13,266 bases of DNA from Desulfobacter sp. (GTDB lineage: Bacteria > Desulfobacterota > Desulfobacteria > Desulfobacterales > Desulfobacteraceae): assembly GCA_030145005.1 (NCBI GenBank), contig JAQYWJ010000016.1:5986-19251 (forward strand). The letters run 5' to 3'. Shown piece after piece: positions 7,427 to 13,266 of the stretch (positions within the stretch are counted from its first letter, which is position 1; each line of letters opens with the position of its first letter). Position numbers and translations under genes: made by a program. The notes under the pieces were generated by a model. It saw nothing but the letters and a program-made list of their open reading frames with translations, was not told the DNA's origin and did not search any database.

Positions 7427-7699
7427 CTATTCCTCCTGGAGTACCCCGGGGTTTTGGATCAGGGCCTCAAAGCGTGCGGAAACAGTTTCCGCCTGAATCG
7501 CGGACAGAATCACATGGTTGGAGTCTGTCACAATAATGGCCCGGGTTTTTCTGCCATGGGTCACGTCAATGAGGCGCCGGTCCTCCCGGGCTTCATCCTT
7601 GATCCGCTTCATGGGCGACGAGTTCGGGGATAAAATCGCCACCACCCGGTCTGCCACCACAGTATTACCAAAACCAATGCCCAAAAGTGGCTGTTCCAT
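7427..7699 (-). CDS. remA: RemA/DUF370 family DNA-binding regulator-like protein
   Basis: A 90-residue protein of the DUF370 family. In Bacillus subtilis RemA is a DNA-binding activator of matrix and osmoprotection genes that assembles as multimers; its role outside Firmicutes is not established. Seen: the typical start MEQPLLGIGFGNTV, then VAILSPNSSPMKR and the highly conserved block LIDVTHGRKTRAIIVTDSNHVILSAI. The frame stays open upstream for another 26 codons, but I chose the ATG at 7699 because it has an AAGGGGA Shine-Dalgarno (about 7703-7709) and gives the family's usual length. It lies directly before gmk, as in B. subtilis (yloC-remA-gmk). Upstream, the link to yicC is interrupted by 244 bases that include a 100-bp palindromic element. 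Confidence 0.88.
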   Translation of the reverse strand: MEQPLLGIGFGNTVVADRVVAILSPNSSPMKRIKDEAREDRRLIDVTHGRKTRAIIVTDSNHVILSAIQAETVSARFEALIQNPGVLQEE

Positions 7700-7702
7700 A
7701 AT

Positions 7703-7708
7703 TCCCCT
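7703..7708 (-). promoter_or_regulatory. Ribosome binding site deciding the remA start
   Basis: On the minus strand the sequence reads AAAAGGGGAATT before the ATG at 7699. The purine-rich AAGGGG selects this ATG over the open extension that runs up to the edge of the inserted element. Confidence 0.65.
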
Positions 7709-7766
7709 TTTTTTAATGATAATTTCTTCCCGGCAGCGGATATGCTTTTTTATAAGAAAATATGTG

Positions 7767-7772
7767 TAACCT
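7767..7772. repeat. Left 6-bp direct repeat (putative target-site duplication)
   Basis: TAACCT immediately precedes the left end (CCCACATTGAG) of the palindromic element. An identical, same-orientation copy abuts the right end at 7873-7878, as expected for a target-site duplication. Confidence 0.6.
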
Positions 7773-7872
7773 CCCACATTGAGCAGGTACTAAATCATTG
7801 ACTATTTTTCAACTAATTGATTTTATAGAGGAATTAAATCAAAAAAGTCTAAAATAGCCTACTCAATGTGGG
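7773..7872. mobile_element. 100-bp MITE-like palindromic element between yicC and remA
   Basis: The ends are perfect 11-bp terminal inverted repeats, CCCACATTGAG (7773-7783) and CTCAATGTGGG (7862-7872). Pairing continues with one mismatch and a 2-base bulge through AGG(TA)CTA on the left and TAGCCT on the right. An inner pair matches too: GACTATTTTT (7800-7809) against AAAAAAGTC (7841-7849). Identical TAACCT direct repeats flank it. It has no coding capacity and is very A+T-rich inside. These are the marks of a miniature inverted-repeat transposable element mobilised by a transposase encoded elsewhere; I cannot assign an IS family. As RNA it could fold into one long stem, so it may change expression of remA-gmk. 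It could also be an ordinary intergenic repeat of this genome. Confidence 0.7.
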
Positions 7873-7878
7873 TAACCT
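7873..7878. repeat. Right 6-bp direct repeat (putative target-site duplication)
   Basis: TAACCT directly after the right end GGG of the palindromic element, identical to and in the same orientation as 7767-7772. Confidence 0.6.
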
Positions 7879-7902
7879 ATAAATATTTTTCAATTTTCGT
7901 TG

Positions 7903-7937
7903 TGGGCTGAACCACGGTTAAAAATCAGATCAGCCCA
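7903..7937 (-). terminator. Hairpin just after yicC, possible weak terminator or RNA-processing stem
   Basis: TGGGCTGA (7903-7910) pairs perfectly with TCAGCCCA (7930-7937) around a 19-base loop, starting 6 bases beyond the yicC stop. No clean U-run follows on the minus strand (the sequence continues CAACGAAAATTG), so strong intrinsic termination is doubtful. It may instead protect the 3' end of the upstream transcript. Confidence 0.35.
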
Positions 7938-7943
7938 TGGCTG

Positions 7944-8828
7944 TTATTCGATATTCTGCACCTGCTCCCGGATCTTTTCCAACTCGGATTTCAGGTCTAC
8001 CACGGCATGGGACAAGGTTGCATTACCGGCTTTGGAACCAATGGTATTAAATTCCCGGTTAAACTCCTGGATCAAAAAATTGAGCTTTCTGCCCTGGGAC
8101 TCATTTTCATCCATGACCTCCCGGAACATTTTAATGTGGCTGTGCACCCGAACAATCTCCTCGGATACATCACTTTTGTCCGCAAGCAGCGCGGTTTCCT
8201 GGGCCAGACGGACCGGATCAAAACAATCCCCGTCCTCGGCAGTCAGCACGGCCAGGCGTTCCTTAAGCCGGGCCTTGTAAACTTTCGGTATGGTTTTGGC
8301 CTGTTCTTCAACGCCTGCCATACGCTGTTCAATGTCTGAAACACGACGGGTTAAATCCTGGTACAGGTTTTCCCCCTCACGCTTTCGCATGCGGTCAAGA
8401 GCCTGAGCCGCATTACGAGCCGTGTCACACAGAGCGGAACGGAGAAGCTCCAGGTTAACTTCAGGTTTTGCAGCCACAATGACCTGCTTAGCCCCGAGCA
8501 AGGTTTCCAGGGCAATGTCACCGGAAAGGGAAAGGGTGTCCTGGACCGTTTTCAATGCTTTATAATAGGCTTTGGCCTTGATAATATCCACCTCAAACAG
8601 ATCCTGGTCCAGGGACTGGTCCTCCAGGCTTGCCCGGATCTCTATTCTGCCCCGGGCATGGAACTGCCCCATGATCTTTTTAATTTCCTCTTCAAAGGGC
8701 TGACAGGTTTCGGGCAGATAAATCGAAAAATCAAGAAAACGGGAATTATAGGCGCGAACGGTCATGTCCACAGTCAGGGTATCCAGGGTGTGCGACACTT
8801 TGGCAAAAGCGGTCATGCTTTTTATCAT
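7944..8828 (-). CDS. yicC: YicC-family endoribonuclease
   Basis: Member of the YicC/YloC family; E. coli YicC is an endoribonuclease acting on RNA, including small RNAs. Length 294 aa is typical. Seen: the characteristic start MIKSMTAFAK, then the N-terminal domain with VRAYNSRFLDFSIYLPE (about residues 24-40) and RGRIEIRASLE (about residues 59-69), a charged helical middle, and the conserved C-terminal DUF1732 block with ADKSDVSEEIVRVHSHI, QGRKLNFLIQEFNRE and NTIGSKA. It starts 4 bases after the stop of the DUF4416 gene, with AAGGA 8 bases upstream of the ATG. In Bacillus and many other bacteria the family is encoded next to remA and gmk; here that order is kept but split by the 100-bp element. 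Confidence 0.93.
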   Translation of the reverse strand: MIKSMTAFAKVSHTLDTLTVDMTVRAYNSRFLDFSIYLPETCQPFEEEIKKIMGQFHARGRIEIRASLEDQSLDQDLFEVDIIKAKAYYKALKTVQDTLSLSGDIALETLLGAKQVIVAAKPEVNLELLRSALCDTARNAAQALDRMRKREGENLYQDLTRRVSDIEQRMAGVEEQAKTIPKVYKARLKERLAVLTAEDGDCFDPVRLAQETALLADKSDVSEEIVRVHSHIKMFREVMDENESQGRKLNFLIQEFNREFNTIGSKAGNATLSHAVVDLKSELEKIREQVQNIE

Positions 8829-8832
8829 ACAA

Positions 8833-9366
8833 TTATCCTTTTATGGCCTTAAGATCCACAAGATATTTCTGCCTCACCTGCAGTAGGAATTTCAGCACAG
8901 CATCGGAGGCATAATCCGGGTAAGTCCACTCCAGGGTTTTAAAGCCTTTTTTGGTGTACATTAATGTCAGGTCAGCATAAATTTTCTGTCCGATGTAAAT
9001 CCTGTGGGAATACTCCTTTCCCGTGGCCAGGATAAACCGGGAAGACAAAAGATACCCCGGGTCAATATTTATGGTTCTGTTGTTCCGGTCCAGGCAGTCC
9101 GCTTCAATCCTGTTGGTCTCAAGTTTGATCGAAGCAAGGGCATCCTGTTCCATAAGCGGTTTGAATGCAATAAGTCTGCGAAACAACGGTTCCCCCATTT
9201 CCCTGTAATAATAATCCGTAAAATCAAAATCCAGCCAGGGGGAGATCATGTCCACGGGACCGCCCACAGCTTCAAGGCTTGGGAAGACCGATTCCAGGAC
9301 CGTCTTATCTTTCATGAAAACCGACATCACAAGTTTGGCCGGTGCCGGTGCTTTAGGCGTACTCAT
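8833..9366 (-). CDS. DUF4416 family protein of unknown function
   Basis: A 177-residue soluble protein that I recognise as DUF4416-like; no biochemical function is known to me. Seen: the segment APAKLVMSVFMKD near the N-terminus, a GPVDMISPWLDFDFTDYYYREMG stretch rich in acidic and aromatic residues (about residues 36-58; first 20 are the core), NRTINIDPGYLLSSRFILATGK (about residues 95-115), then SHRIYIGQKIYADLTLMY and the C-terminal FKTLEWTYPDY. The conserved acidic and tyrosine residues could form a nucleotide- or metal-binding site, but that is a guess. There is no signal peptide or membrane segment. Its ATG overlaps the stop of the Trm112-like gene by 4 bases (ATGA), and yicC follows after 4 bases, so it is embedded in the operon. 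Confidence 0.75.
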   Translation of the reverse strand: MSTPKAPAPAKLVMSVFMKDKTVLESVFPSLEAVGGPVDMISPWLDFDFTDYYYREMGEPLFRRLIAFKPLMEQDALASIKLETNRIEADCLDRNNRTINIDPGYLLSSRFILATGKEYSHRIYIGQKIYADLTLMYTKKGFKTLEWTYPDYASDAVLKFLLQVRQKYLVDLKAIKG

Positions 9367-9536
9367 TGTTTAACGGGAATCGCCTCGTCAATGAGCATAA
9401 TGGGAATATCATCCCTGATTTCGTACTTAAGGGCGCAGGTTTCGCAAACCAGGCCGTCCTCTGCCTCGGTCAGTTCCACCGGACCTTTGCATTTGGGACA
9501 GACAAGAATTTCAAGCAGTTCCTTTGATACAGCCAT
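9363..9536 (-). CDS. Trm112/YcaR-like small zinc-binding protein (UPF0434)
   Basis: A 57-residue protein beginning MAVSKELLEILVCPKCKGPV and ending IPIMLIDEAIPVKQ. Two CxxC pairs (C13-x-x-C16 and C31-x-x-C34) form a zinc ribbon, and the downstream RDDIPIMLIDEA is typical of Trm112/YcaR. Trm112 proteins activate and stabilise several methyltransferases in eukaryotes and archaea; the bacterial partners are poorly known. In E. coli ycaR also lies near msbA (msbA-lpxK-ycaR), so the pairing with msbA here is an old association, but lpxK is absent from this window. The start is well supported by AAGGAG at 9545-9550, 8 bases before the ATG. The stop overlaps the DUF4416 ATG. Confidence 0.88.
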   Translation of the reverse strand: MAVSKELLEILVCPKCKGPVELTEAEDGLVCETCALKYEIRDDIPIMLIDEAIPVKQ

Positions 9537-9544
9537 GGCAGTAT

Positions 9545-9550
9545 CTCCTT
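9545..9550 (-). promoter_or_regulatory. Ribosome binding site of the Trm112-like gene
   Basis: AAGGAG on the minus strand, 8 bases before the ATG at 9536. It lies in the 22-base gap after msbA and supports translation of the 57-residue protein. Confidence 0.7.
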
Positions 9551-9558
9551 GAATAGTG

Positions 9559-11313
9559 TTAATTTTTTGAAGTCTGCATGGACTGCAGTCTATAATAAAA
9601 GCCTTTTGCAGCCATCAGGTCATCATGGACACCTTGTTCAACAATGGTACCATCTTTGAACACAATAATCCGGGAGGCGTAATCTATGGTGGACAGTCTG
9701 TGAGCAATGACAAAGGAAGTACGGCCCTCCATCAAATTTCCCAAAGCCTTTTGCACAACTTTTTCTGCTTGGGAATCTAAGGCCGAGGTTGCCTCGTCTA
9801 AAATCAGCACCGGCGCATTTTTTAAAAGCGCCCTTGCAATGCAGATCCGCTGTTTTTCCCCCCCGGACAAACGGGAACCAAGCTCTCCGATCACGGTATC
9901 ATAACCCTTGGGAAAACCGCAGATAAAATCATGGGCAAAAGCGGCCTTGGCTGCCGCTTCAACCGTGGCATCATCTGCATCCATTTTTCCATACCGGATA
10001 TTGTCCCGCACGGTCTCGTTGAATAAAATGGGTTCCTGGGTCACAATGGAAATATGGTCTCGAAGGGAAGCAATTGTCAGGTCCCGGACATCGTGGCCGC
10101 CAACAAAAACACCGCCCTCGGTCACATCATAAAGTCTTGGGATCAGGTTCACCAGGCTGGTTTTTCCCCCGCCGCTCATGCCGACTAACGCCAGGGTCTC
10201 TCCGGGTGCGGCCTTAAGATTTATGTTCTTTAAGGCCAAAGGTTCTTCAGGGCCGTAGGCAAAGGCAACGTTTTCAAAAACCACCTCACAGGATGACGTC
10301 TTAAGGGGCCGGGCATCGGGTTTGTCCACCACATCATTTTGGGTTTCCAGCACATCAAAAACCCTGGATGCTGCCGCCACGCCCTCCTGGATAGTATTGT
10401 TTAGGCTAGACAATTTTTTCACCGGGTTATAAAGCATCATCACGGCAGTCAAAAAAGAGAAAAACACACCGGGTGTGGACGTGCCGTTGACTACCCGCAT
10501 CCCGCCAAACCAGATAACAAAAGCGATGCCTAACCCGCCTAAAAATTCCATAACCGGGGAAGACAATGCCCGTGTCATCACTTTTTTCATTTCCAACCGA
10601 AACAGTACTTTGGTTTTTTCCTTGAATCTGGCCGTTTCAAAGGACTGAAGATTGAATATTTTAACAATCTTTACCCCGGAAAAAGTTTCATGCAGAAAGG
10701 CGTTAAGATCTGCCATGGTTTCCTGGGATCCTGTGGAAAACTTCCGGATTCTTTTGCCAAATATGACAATGGGATAAAAGGCAACGGGCAGGACAAGAAA
10801 GGCACCTAACGCAAGTTGCCAGTCCCGGTAAAAAATAACAAACAAAAACGCCACAACAGAAAAAGAGTCCCGAAACAGACTGATAACGGCAGTGGACACC
10901 ATGCCTTTGATAATATTGACATCATTGGTGATCCGGGACATGAGCGCCCCGGTCTTTTCTTTGTGGATATATGCAATGGGCAGGTTCATGATCTTTTCAT
11001 AAAGGCTGTCCCTGAAATCGCGGATAATACGCTGTCCCACATGATTCATAAGGTATTCCGACCCGTATGAACCGGCCCCTTTTAAAAAAAATACCAGGAT
11101 GGCAAGGCCGGGGATGAGCAATAATTTGGTACTGTCTTTGGCAATGAAAACATCATCAAGAACAGGTTTAACCAGCAGGGCCATGGTACCGTTGGCACCA
11201 GCCACCACCACCATACATAAGGCGGCCAGGGCAATCCTTTTCCAGTGTGCAAACACCATCCGGATAATTTTTTGCCTGCGTTCTTTAGACAATCTGTTTT
11301 TTTTTGATTTCAT
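9559..11313 (-). CDS. msbA: MsbA-type lipid A export ATP-binding/permease protein
   Basis: Half-transporter ABC exporter of the inner membrane; as a homodimer MsbA flips lipid A-core to the periplasmic face. Seen: an N-terminal transmembrane domain of about six hydrophobic helices with the family's LLVKPVLDDVF and GSYGSEYLMNHVGQRIIRDFR segments, then an ATPase domain with Walker A GMSGGGKTSL (K384), Q-loop VTQEP, signature LSGGEKQR, Walker B VLILDEATSALD and H-loop IAHRLST. At 584 aa it matches E. coli MsbA (582). I chose the ATG at 11313 from this length and the MKSKKNRLSKERR start, but it has no clear Shine-Dalgarno. The frame also has an ATG at 11370 (preceded by GGGAG) and a TTG at 11385 that would overlap waaA. 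Head of the minus-strand operon and divergent from waaA, which acts on the same lipid. Confidence 0.9.
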   Translation of the reverse strand: MKSKKNRLSKERRQKIIRMVFAHWKRIALAALCMVVVAGANGTMALLVKPVLDDVFIAKDSTKLLLIPGLAILVFFLKGAGSYGSEYLMNHVGQRIIRDFRDSLYEKIMNLPIAYIHKEKTGALMSRITNDVNIIKGMVSTAVISLFRDSFSVVAFLFVIFYRDWQLALGAFLVLPVAFYPIVIFGKRIRKFSTGSQETMADLNAFLHETFSGVKIVKIFNLQSFETARFKEKTKVLFRLEMKKVMTRALSSPVMEFLGGLGIAFVIWFGGMRVVNGTSTPGVFFSFLTAVMMLYNPVKKLSSLNNTIQEGVAAASRVFDVLETQNDVVDKPDARPLKTSSCEVVFENVAFAYGPEEPLALKNINLKAAPGETLALVGMSGGGKTSLVNLIPRLYDVTEGGVFVGGHDVRDLTIASLRDHISIVTQEPILFNETVRDNIRYGKMDADDATVEAAAKAAFAHDFICGFPKGYDTVIGELGSRLSGGEKQRICIARALLKNAPVLILDEATSALDSQAEKVVQKALGNLMEGRTSFVIAHRLSTIDYASRIIVFKDGTIVEQGVHDDLMAAKGFYYRLQSMQTSKN

Positions 11314-11378
11314 GGGCGGGGCAATTGCTTTACAGATTCTATTGTCAAGTACCAAAAAACATGAGAGCATAGTCTCCC

Positions 11379-12659
11379 ATGACAAAGTGTGCTCTTATAC
11401 CCAATTTTTTTAAATTTTACAATATCCTGTGGAATGCGGCCCTGCCTTTTTTAAAACGGCATCCAAGACTTGCCTCAACCTTTGAAAGGCGTATAAATCC
11501 GGTTCACCTTCAACCGGCAGATATCTGGATACAGGCAGCATCGGCCGGGGAGGCTTACCTTGCCGTATCCATCATAAAAATCCTTAACCCGGACAGGCCG
11601 GTCACCATACTGTTGACCACAACCACGGATCAGGGCATGGAAATTCTGACTCAAGCGCTTTCTTCAAAAAAATTTTCACCCCGTATCAGCCTGTTTGTTG
11701 ATATATTCCCCTTTGACAGCCCAAAGGCCATGAACAAAGCAGTGCAACAGGTGAATCCTACTGTCATGGTATTGCTGGAGACCGAACTGTGGCCGGCCCA
11801 TCTTTATGCGTTAAAAAGAAATCATACCACCGTATTGCTCATCAACGGCAGATTATCCCAGAAAAGCAGCCGGAATTACAGACTCACAAAAGCGCTCTGG
11901 CGATCTTTGGCCCCGGAGCGTATCCTGGCCATCTCTGCCGGGGATGCCAAAAGATTTTCACAGGTATTTTCCCACACCCGTGTTGATACCATGGACAACA
12001 TCAAATTTGACCGTATAAAGGTTCAGAACACGACCGGTGAAAGCTCTGCTTTAGCTGCAATTGTGCCCCGGGAATTGCCCCTGTCTATTTTTGCCTCCTT
12101 CCGCCGTCAGGAAGAAAAGCAGATCATTGACATGATCAAAGTGTTAAAAAAAGAGGTGCCGAACCAGATTATTGCCCTGTTCCCCAGACATATGCACCGA
12201 ATAGCGCCATTTTTAAAAAAATTGAATAAAAACGGCCTCAAGGTTTACAAAGGCTCGCAAATATCATCCATTCTAACCGGTTCGGCCATTATTCTGTGGG
12301 ACAAATTTGGAGATCTGCACCAGGCTTACAGCCATGCCGACGTGGTTTTTGTCGGCGGAAGTCTTGCGCCCCTGGGGGGGCAAAATTTCATGGAACCCGC
12401 AGGCTTAGGCATTCCCACAATAATCGGCCCCCACTGGCAGAATTTTGCCTGGGTGGGAGAAGAAATCTTCAATACGGGTGCTGTAACCCGATGTAAAAAC
12501 CGGCAGCATGCGGTTAAAACCATGTGCACACACCTGGTAAAATCCGGAGGCCGAAAAACCCGTATTGATGCGATGAATCATTATATTTTACAAAAACAAG
12601 GGGGAGCACAGACCGCTGCAGACGCCATTTGGGCGTCGTGGGTGGCAAATCATGATTAG
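11379..12659 (+). CDS. waaA: 3-deoxy-D-manno-octulosonic acid (Kdo) transferase
   Basis: GT30 glycosyltransferase that adds Kdo from CMP-Kdo to the lipid A precursor at the cytoplasmic face of the inner membrane. Length 426 aa matches E. coli WaaA (425). Seen: a hydrophobic N-terminal anchor (about residues 10-25), the catalytic SAGEA motif with general base E58, LLETELWPAHL near residue 130, INGRLSQKS, the NIKFD segment that matches SLKFD of other WaaA, FPRHMHRI, and the C-terminal nucleotide-sugar loop VGGSLAPLGGQNFMEPAG. The ATG at 11379 is the only Met before the anchor; its Shine-Dalgarno is weak (GAGAG about 12 bases upstream). It is divergent from msbA, 65 bases away if msbA starts at 11313. 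Whether it adds one, two or more Kdo cannot be told from sequence. Confidence 0.92.
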   Translation: MTKCALIPNFFKFYNILWNAALPFLKRHPRLASTFERRINPVHLQPADIWIQAASAGEAYLAVSIIKILNPDRPVTILLTTTTDQGMEILTQALSSKKFSPRISLFVDIFPFDSPKAMNKAVQQVNPTVMVLLETELWPAHLYALKRNHTTVLLINGRLSQKSSRNYRLTKALWRSLAPERILAISAGDAKRFSQVFSHTRVDTMDNIKFDRIKVQNTTGESSALAAIVPRELPLSIFASFRRQEEKQIIDMIKVLKKEVPNQIIALFPRHMHRIAPFLKKLNKNGLKVYKGSQISSILTGSAIILWDKFGDLHQAYSHADVVFVGGSLAPLGGQNFMEPAGLGIPTIIGPHWQNFAWVGEEIFNTGAVTRCKNRQHAVKTMCTHLVKSGGRKTRIDAMNHYILQKQGGAQTAADAIWASWVANHD

Positions 12660-12687
12660 ATGCCTAACCTGGTTAATATGTGCCGTT

Positions 12688-12703
12688 GTCGTTGATCAAC
12701 GAC
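12688..12703. terminator. 16-bp perfect palindrome downstream of waaA, possible terminator hairpin
   Basis: GTCGTTGATCAACGAC is its own reverse complement. As RNA it gives a 6-bp stem GTCGTT/AACGAC with a GATC loop, and on the plus strand it is followed by CAGCGTTTTGTTCT, a T-rich but broken tail. It sits in the 63-base convergent gap between waaA and the toxin gene and could terminate waaA. It could equally be a protein-binding site. Just upstream, TAACC and GGTTA (12665-12675) form a second small inverted repeat. Confidence 0.4.
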
Positions 12704-12722
12704 CAGCGTTTTGTTCTATAAC

Positions 12723-12989
12723 TTATTCATAATGTGTCCACATACGAAGGACTTTAACAACTTTATCATCATTTATGATTTGGTATACAATTCTATGCTG
12801 AATATTTAATCTTCTTGAATATGCACCAGATAAATCACCTACGAGTTTTTCATAAGAAGGTGGATTTTGGTATGGATTAGTTTTTAATATATCTATGATT
12901 TCTTCTGCTTTTGACTTTAACCCGGACGTTGATAGCTTCTTTGCATCCTTTTGAGCTTGTTTTGTAAAAACAACTTTCCAGATCACCAA
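12723..12989 (-). CDS. YoeB/Txe-family toxin (RelE superfamily mRNA interferase)
   Basis: Predicted ribosome-dependent mRNA endonuclease toxin, 88 aa, against 84 for E. coli YoeB. Seen: the family core KLVGDLSGAYSRRLNIQHRIVYQI with the paired Arg before the LN-x-x-HR-x-VY motif, and a C-terminal His-Tyr (THYE) matching the catalytic His of YoeB (RYHY). In YoeB a Glu, the core Arg and this His are catalytic; all have plausible equivalents here (E near residue 47, R in SRR, H near the end). No ATG is available. TTG at 12989 has GAGG 7 bases upstream, while GTG at 12986 would give a GTGA overlap with the antitoxin stop. Either way it is translationally coupled to the antitoxin. The pair is visibly richer in A+T than the neighbouring genes, suggesting acquisition. 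Confidence 0.88.
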   Translation of the reverse strand: MVIWKVVFTKQAQKDAKKLSTSGLKSKAEEIIDILKTNPYQNPPSYEKLVGDLSGAYSRRLNIQHRIVYQIINDDKVVKVLRMWTHYE

Positions 12990-13225
12990 TCAAGATCCTC
13001 ATGGCAATCTTCTACCGGGGTTGACAGTCCTTCCTGAATTGATTCACGCATTCCAGGAATATTTAACAAAAACATAGTTTCTTGAATTGCTTTCCAATCT
13101 TCTTCGGAAAGAAGCACCGCATTTCCTCTTTTGCCTGTGATAATAATTGGTTCGTGGGATGATGATGCCTGGTCAATGAGTCTGTAAAGATTGGAACGGG
13201 CTTCTGTTACGGATAATATTGTCAT
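12983..13225 (-). CDS. YefM/Phd-family antitoxin
   Basis: Antitoxin of the module, 80 aa, typical length. Seen: the N-terminal DNA-binding and dimerisation fold starting MTILSVTEARSNLYRLIDQA, the PIIITGKRGNAVLLSEEDW strand-helix segment diagnostic of the Phd/YefM family, and an acidic C-terminal tail (VEDCHEDLDW) expected to wrap the toxin. By family it neutralises the toxin by direct contact and, with it, represses the shared promoter. The start is fixed by a perfect AAGGAGGT 4 bases before the ATG. Only 41 bases of upstream sequence are in the window, so the promoter and operator are probably partly outside. Confidence 0.9.
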   Translation of the reverse strand: MTILSVTEARSNLYRLIDQASSSHEPIIITGKRGNAVLLSEEDWKAIQETMFLLNIPGMRESIQEGLSTPVEDCHEDLDW

Positions 13226-13229
13226 ATAT

Positions 13230-13237
13230 ACCTCCTT
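13230..13237 (-). promoter_or_regulatory. Ribosome binding site of the antitoxin gene
   Basis: AAGGAGGT, a full match to the Shine-Dalgarno consensus, 4 bases before the antitoxin ATG at 13225. It is far stronger than anything before the toxin, which agrees with antitoxin being made in excess. Confidence 0.7.
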
Positions 13238-13266
13238 GAAACTTCCTCCTCATAAAAGTACGTCAT

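Noticed and set aside
7700..7777. 26-codon upstream extension of remA
   Set aside because: It runs into the end of the inserted element, departs from the family start MEQPLLGIGFGN, and the internal ATG at 7699 has a good ribosome site.
9004..9552. A 182-codon plus-strand open frame opposite the DUF4416 and Trm112-like genes
   Set aside because: Both minus-strand genes have clear family motifs and ATGA coupling; the opposite frame shows no recognisable domain.
11314..11385. N-terminal extension of msbA to ATG 11370 or TTG 11385
   Set aside because: The extra 19-24 residues do not resemble MsbA N-termini, the TTG overlaps waaA, and the ATG at 11313 gives the standard length. Kept only as an uncertainty.
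13226..13266. A 14-codon minus-strand frame from the window edge (starting ATGACGTAC) running into the antitoxin start
   Set aside because: Too short, overlaps the antitoxin ribosome site, and its upstream part is outside the window. It could be chance or the tail of another gene.

Overview
The window looks like a chromosomal segment of a Gram-negative, Desulfobacterota-type bacterium (Desulfobacterales-like). This is inferred from the LPS genes msbA and waaA together with a yicC-remA-gmk gene order and a DUF4416 gene, a mix I associate with sulfate-reducing 'deltaproteobacteria'. No 16S or other marker gene is present to prove it. Gene density is high and no stretch over 300 bases lacks a gene. 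I see no tRNA, rRNA, CRISPR array, prophage or complete insertion sequence.

Left part, plus strand (1-5261): a membrane-anchored, transpeptidase-only penicillin-binding protein is followed by a very large (1237 aa) GlmS-type glutamine:fructose-6-phosphate aminotransferase homologue. The second protein keeps every glutaminase and isomerase catalytic residue I could align from memory of E. coli GlmS. It differs from ordinary GlmS in four ways: its nucleophile Cys is internal (C49), its glutaminase domain carries two insertions, about 110 residues are inserted just before the catalytic C-terminal lysine, and about 205 further residues follow that lysine. It is the most unusual object in the window.

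Middle part, minus strand (11313 down to 5269): a tightly packed run reads msbA (lipid A flippase) - Trm112/YcaR-like zinc protein - DUF4416 - yicC (endoribonuclease family) - remA (DUF370) - gmk (guanylate kinase) - rlmB-type SpoU methyltransferase - comF-type phosphoribosyltransferase. Spacings are mostly overlaps of 1-4 bases or gaps of 3-22 bases, which indicates co-transcription and translational coupling. The one real gap (244 bases, yicC to remA) contains a 100-bp palindromic, MITE-like element flanked by 6-bp TAACCT direct repeats.

Right part: waaA (Kdo transferase) is divergent from msbA, so lipid A glycosylation and export genes share one short intergenic region. A YefM/Phd-type antitoxin and a YoeB/Txe-type toxin lie on the minus strand at the right edge. 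Both look clearly richer in A+T than the rest and are probably acquired.

The main theme is cell-envelope biogenesis: amino-sugar supply by the GlmS-like protein, peptidoglycan crosslinking by the PBP, and lipid A maturation by WaaA and MsbA. These are combined with housekeeping nucleotide and RNA genes (gmk, rlmB, yicC, trm112). All functions are assigned by reading motifs; no database search was run.
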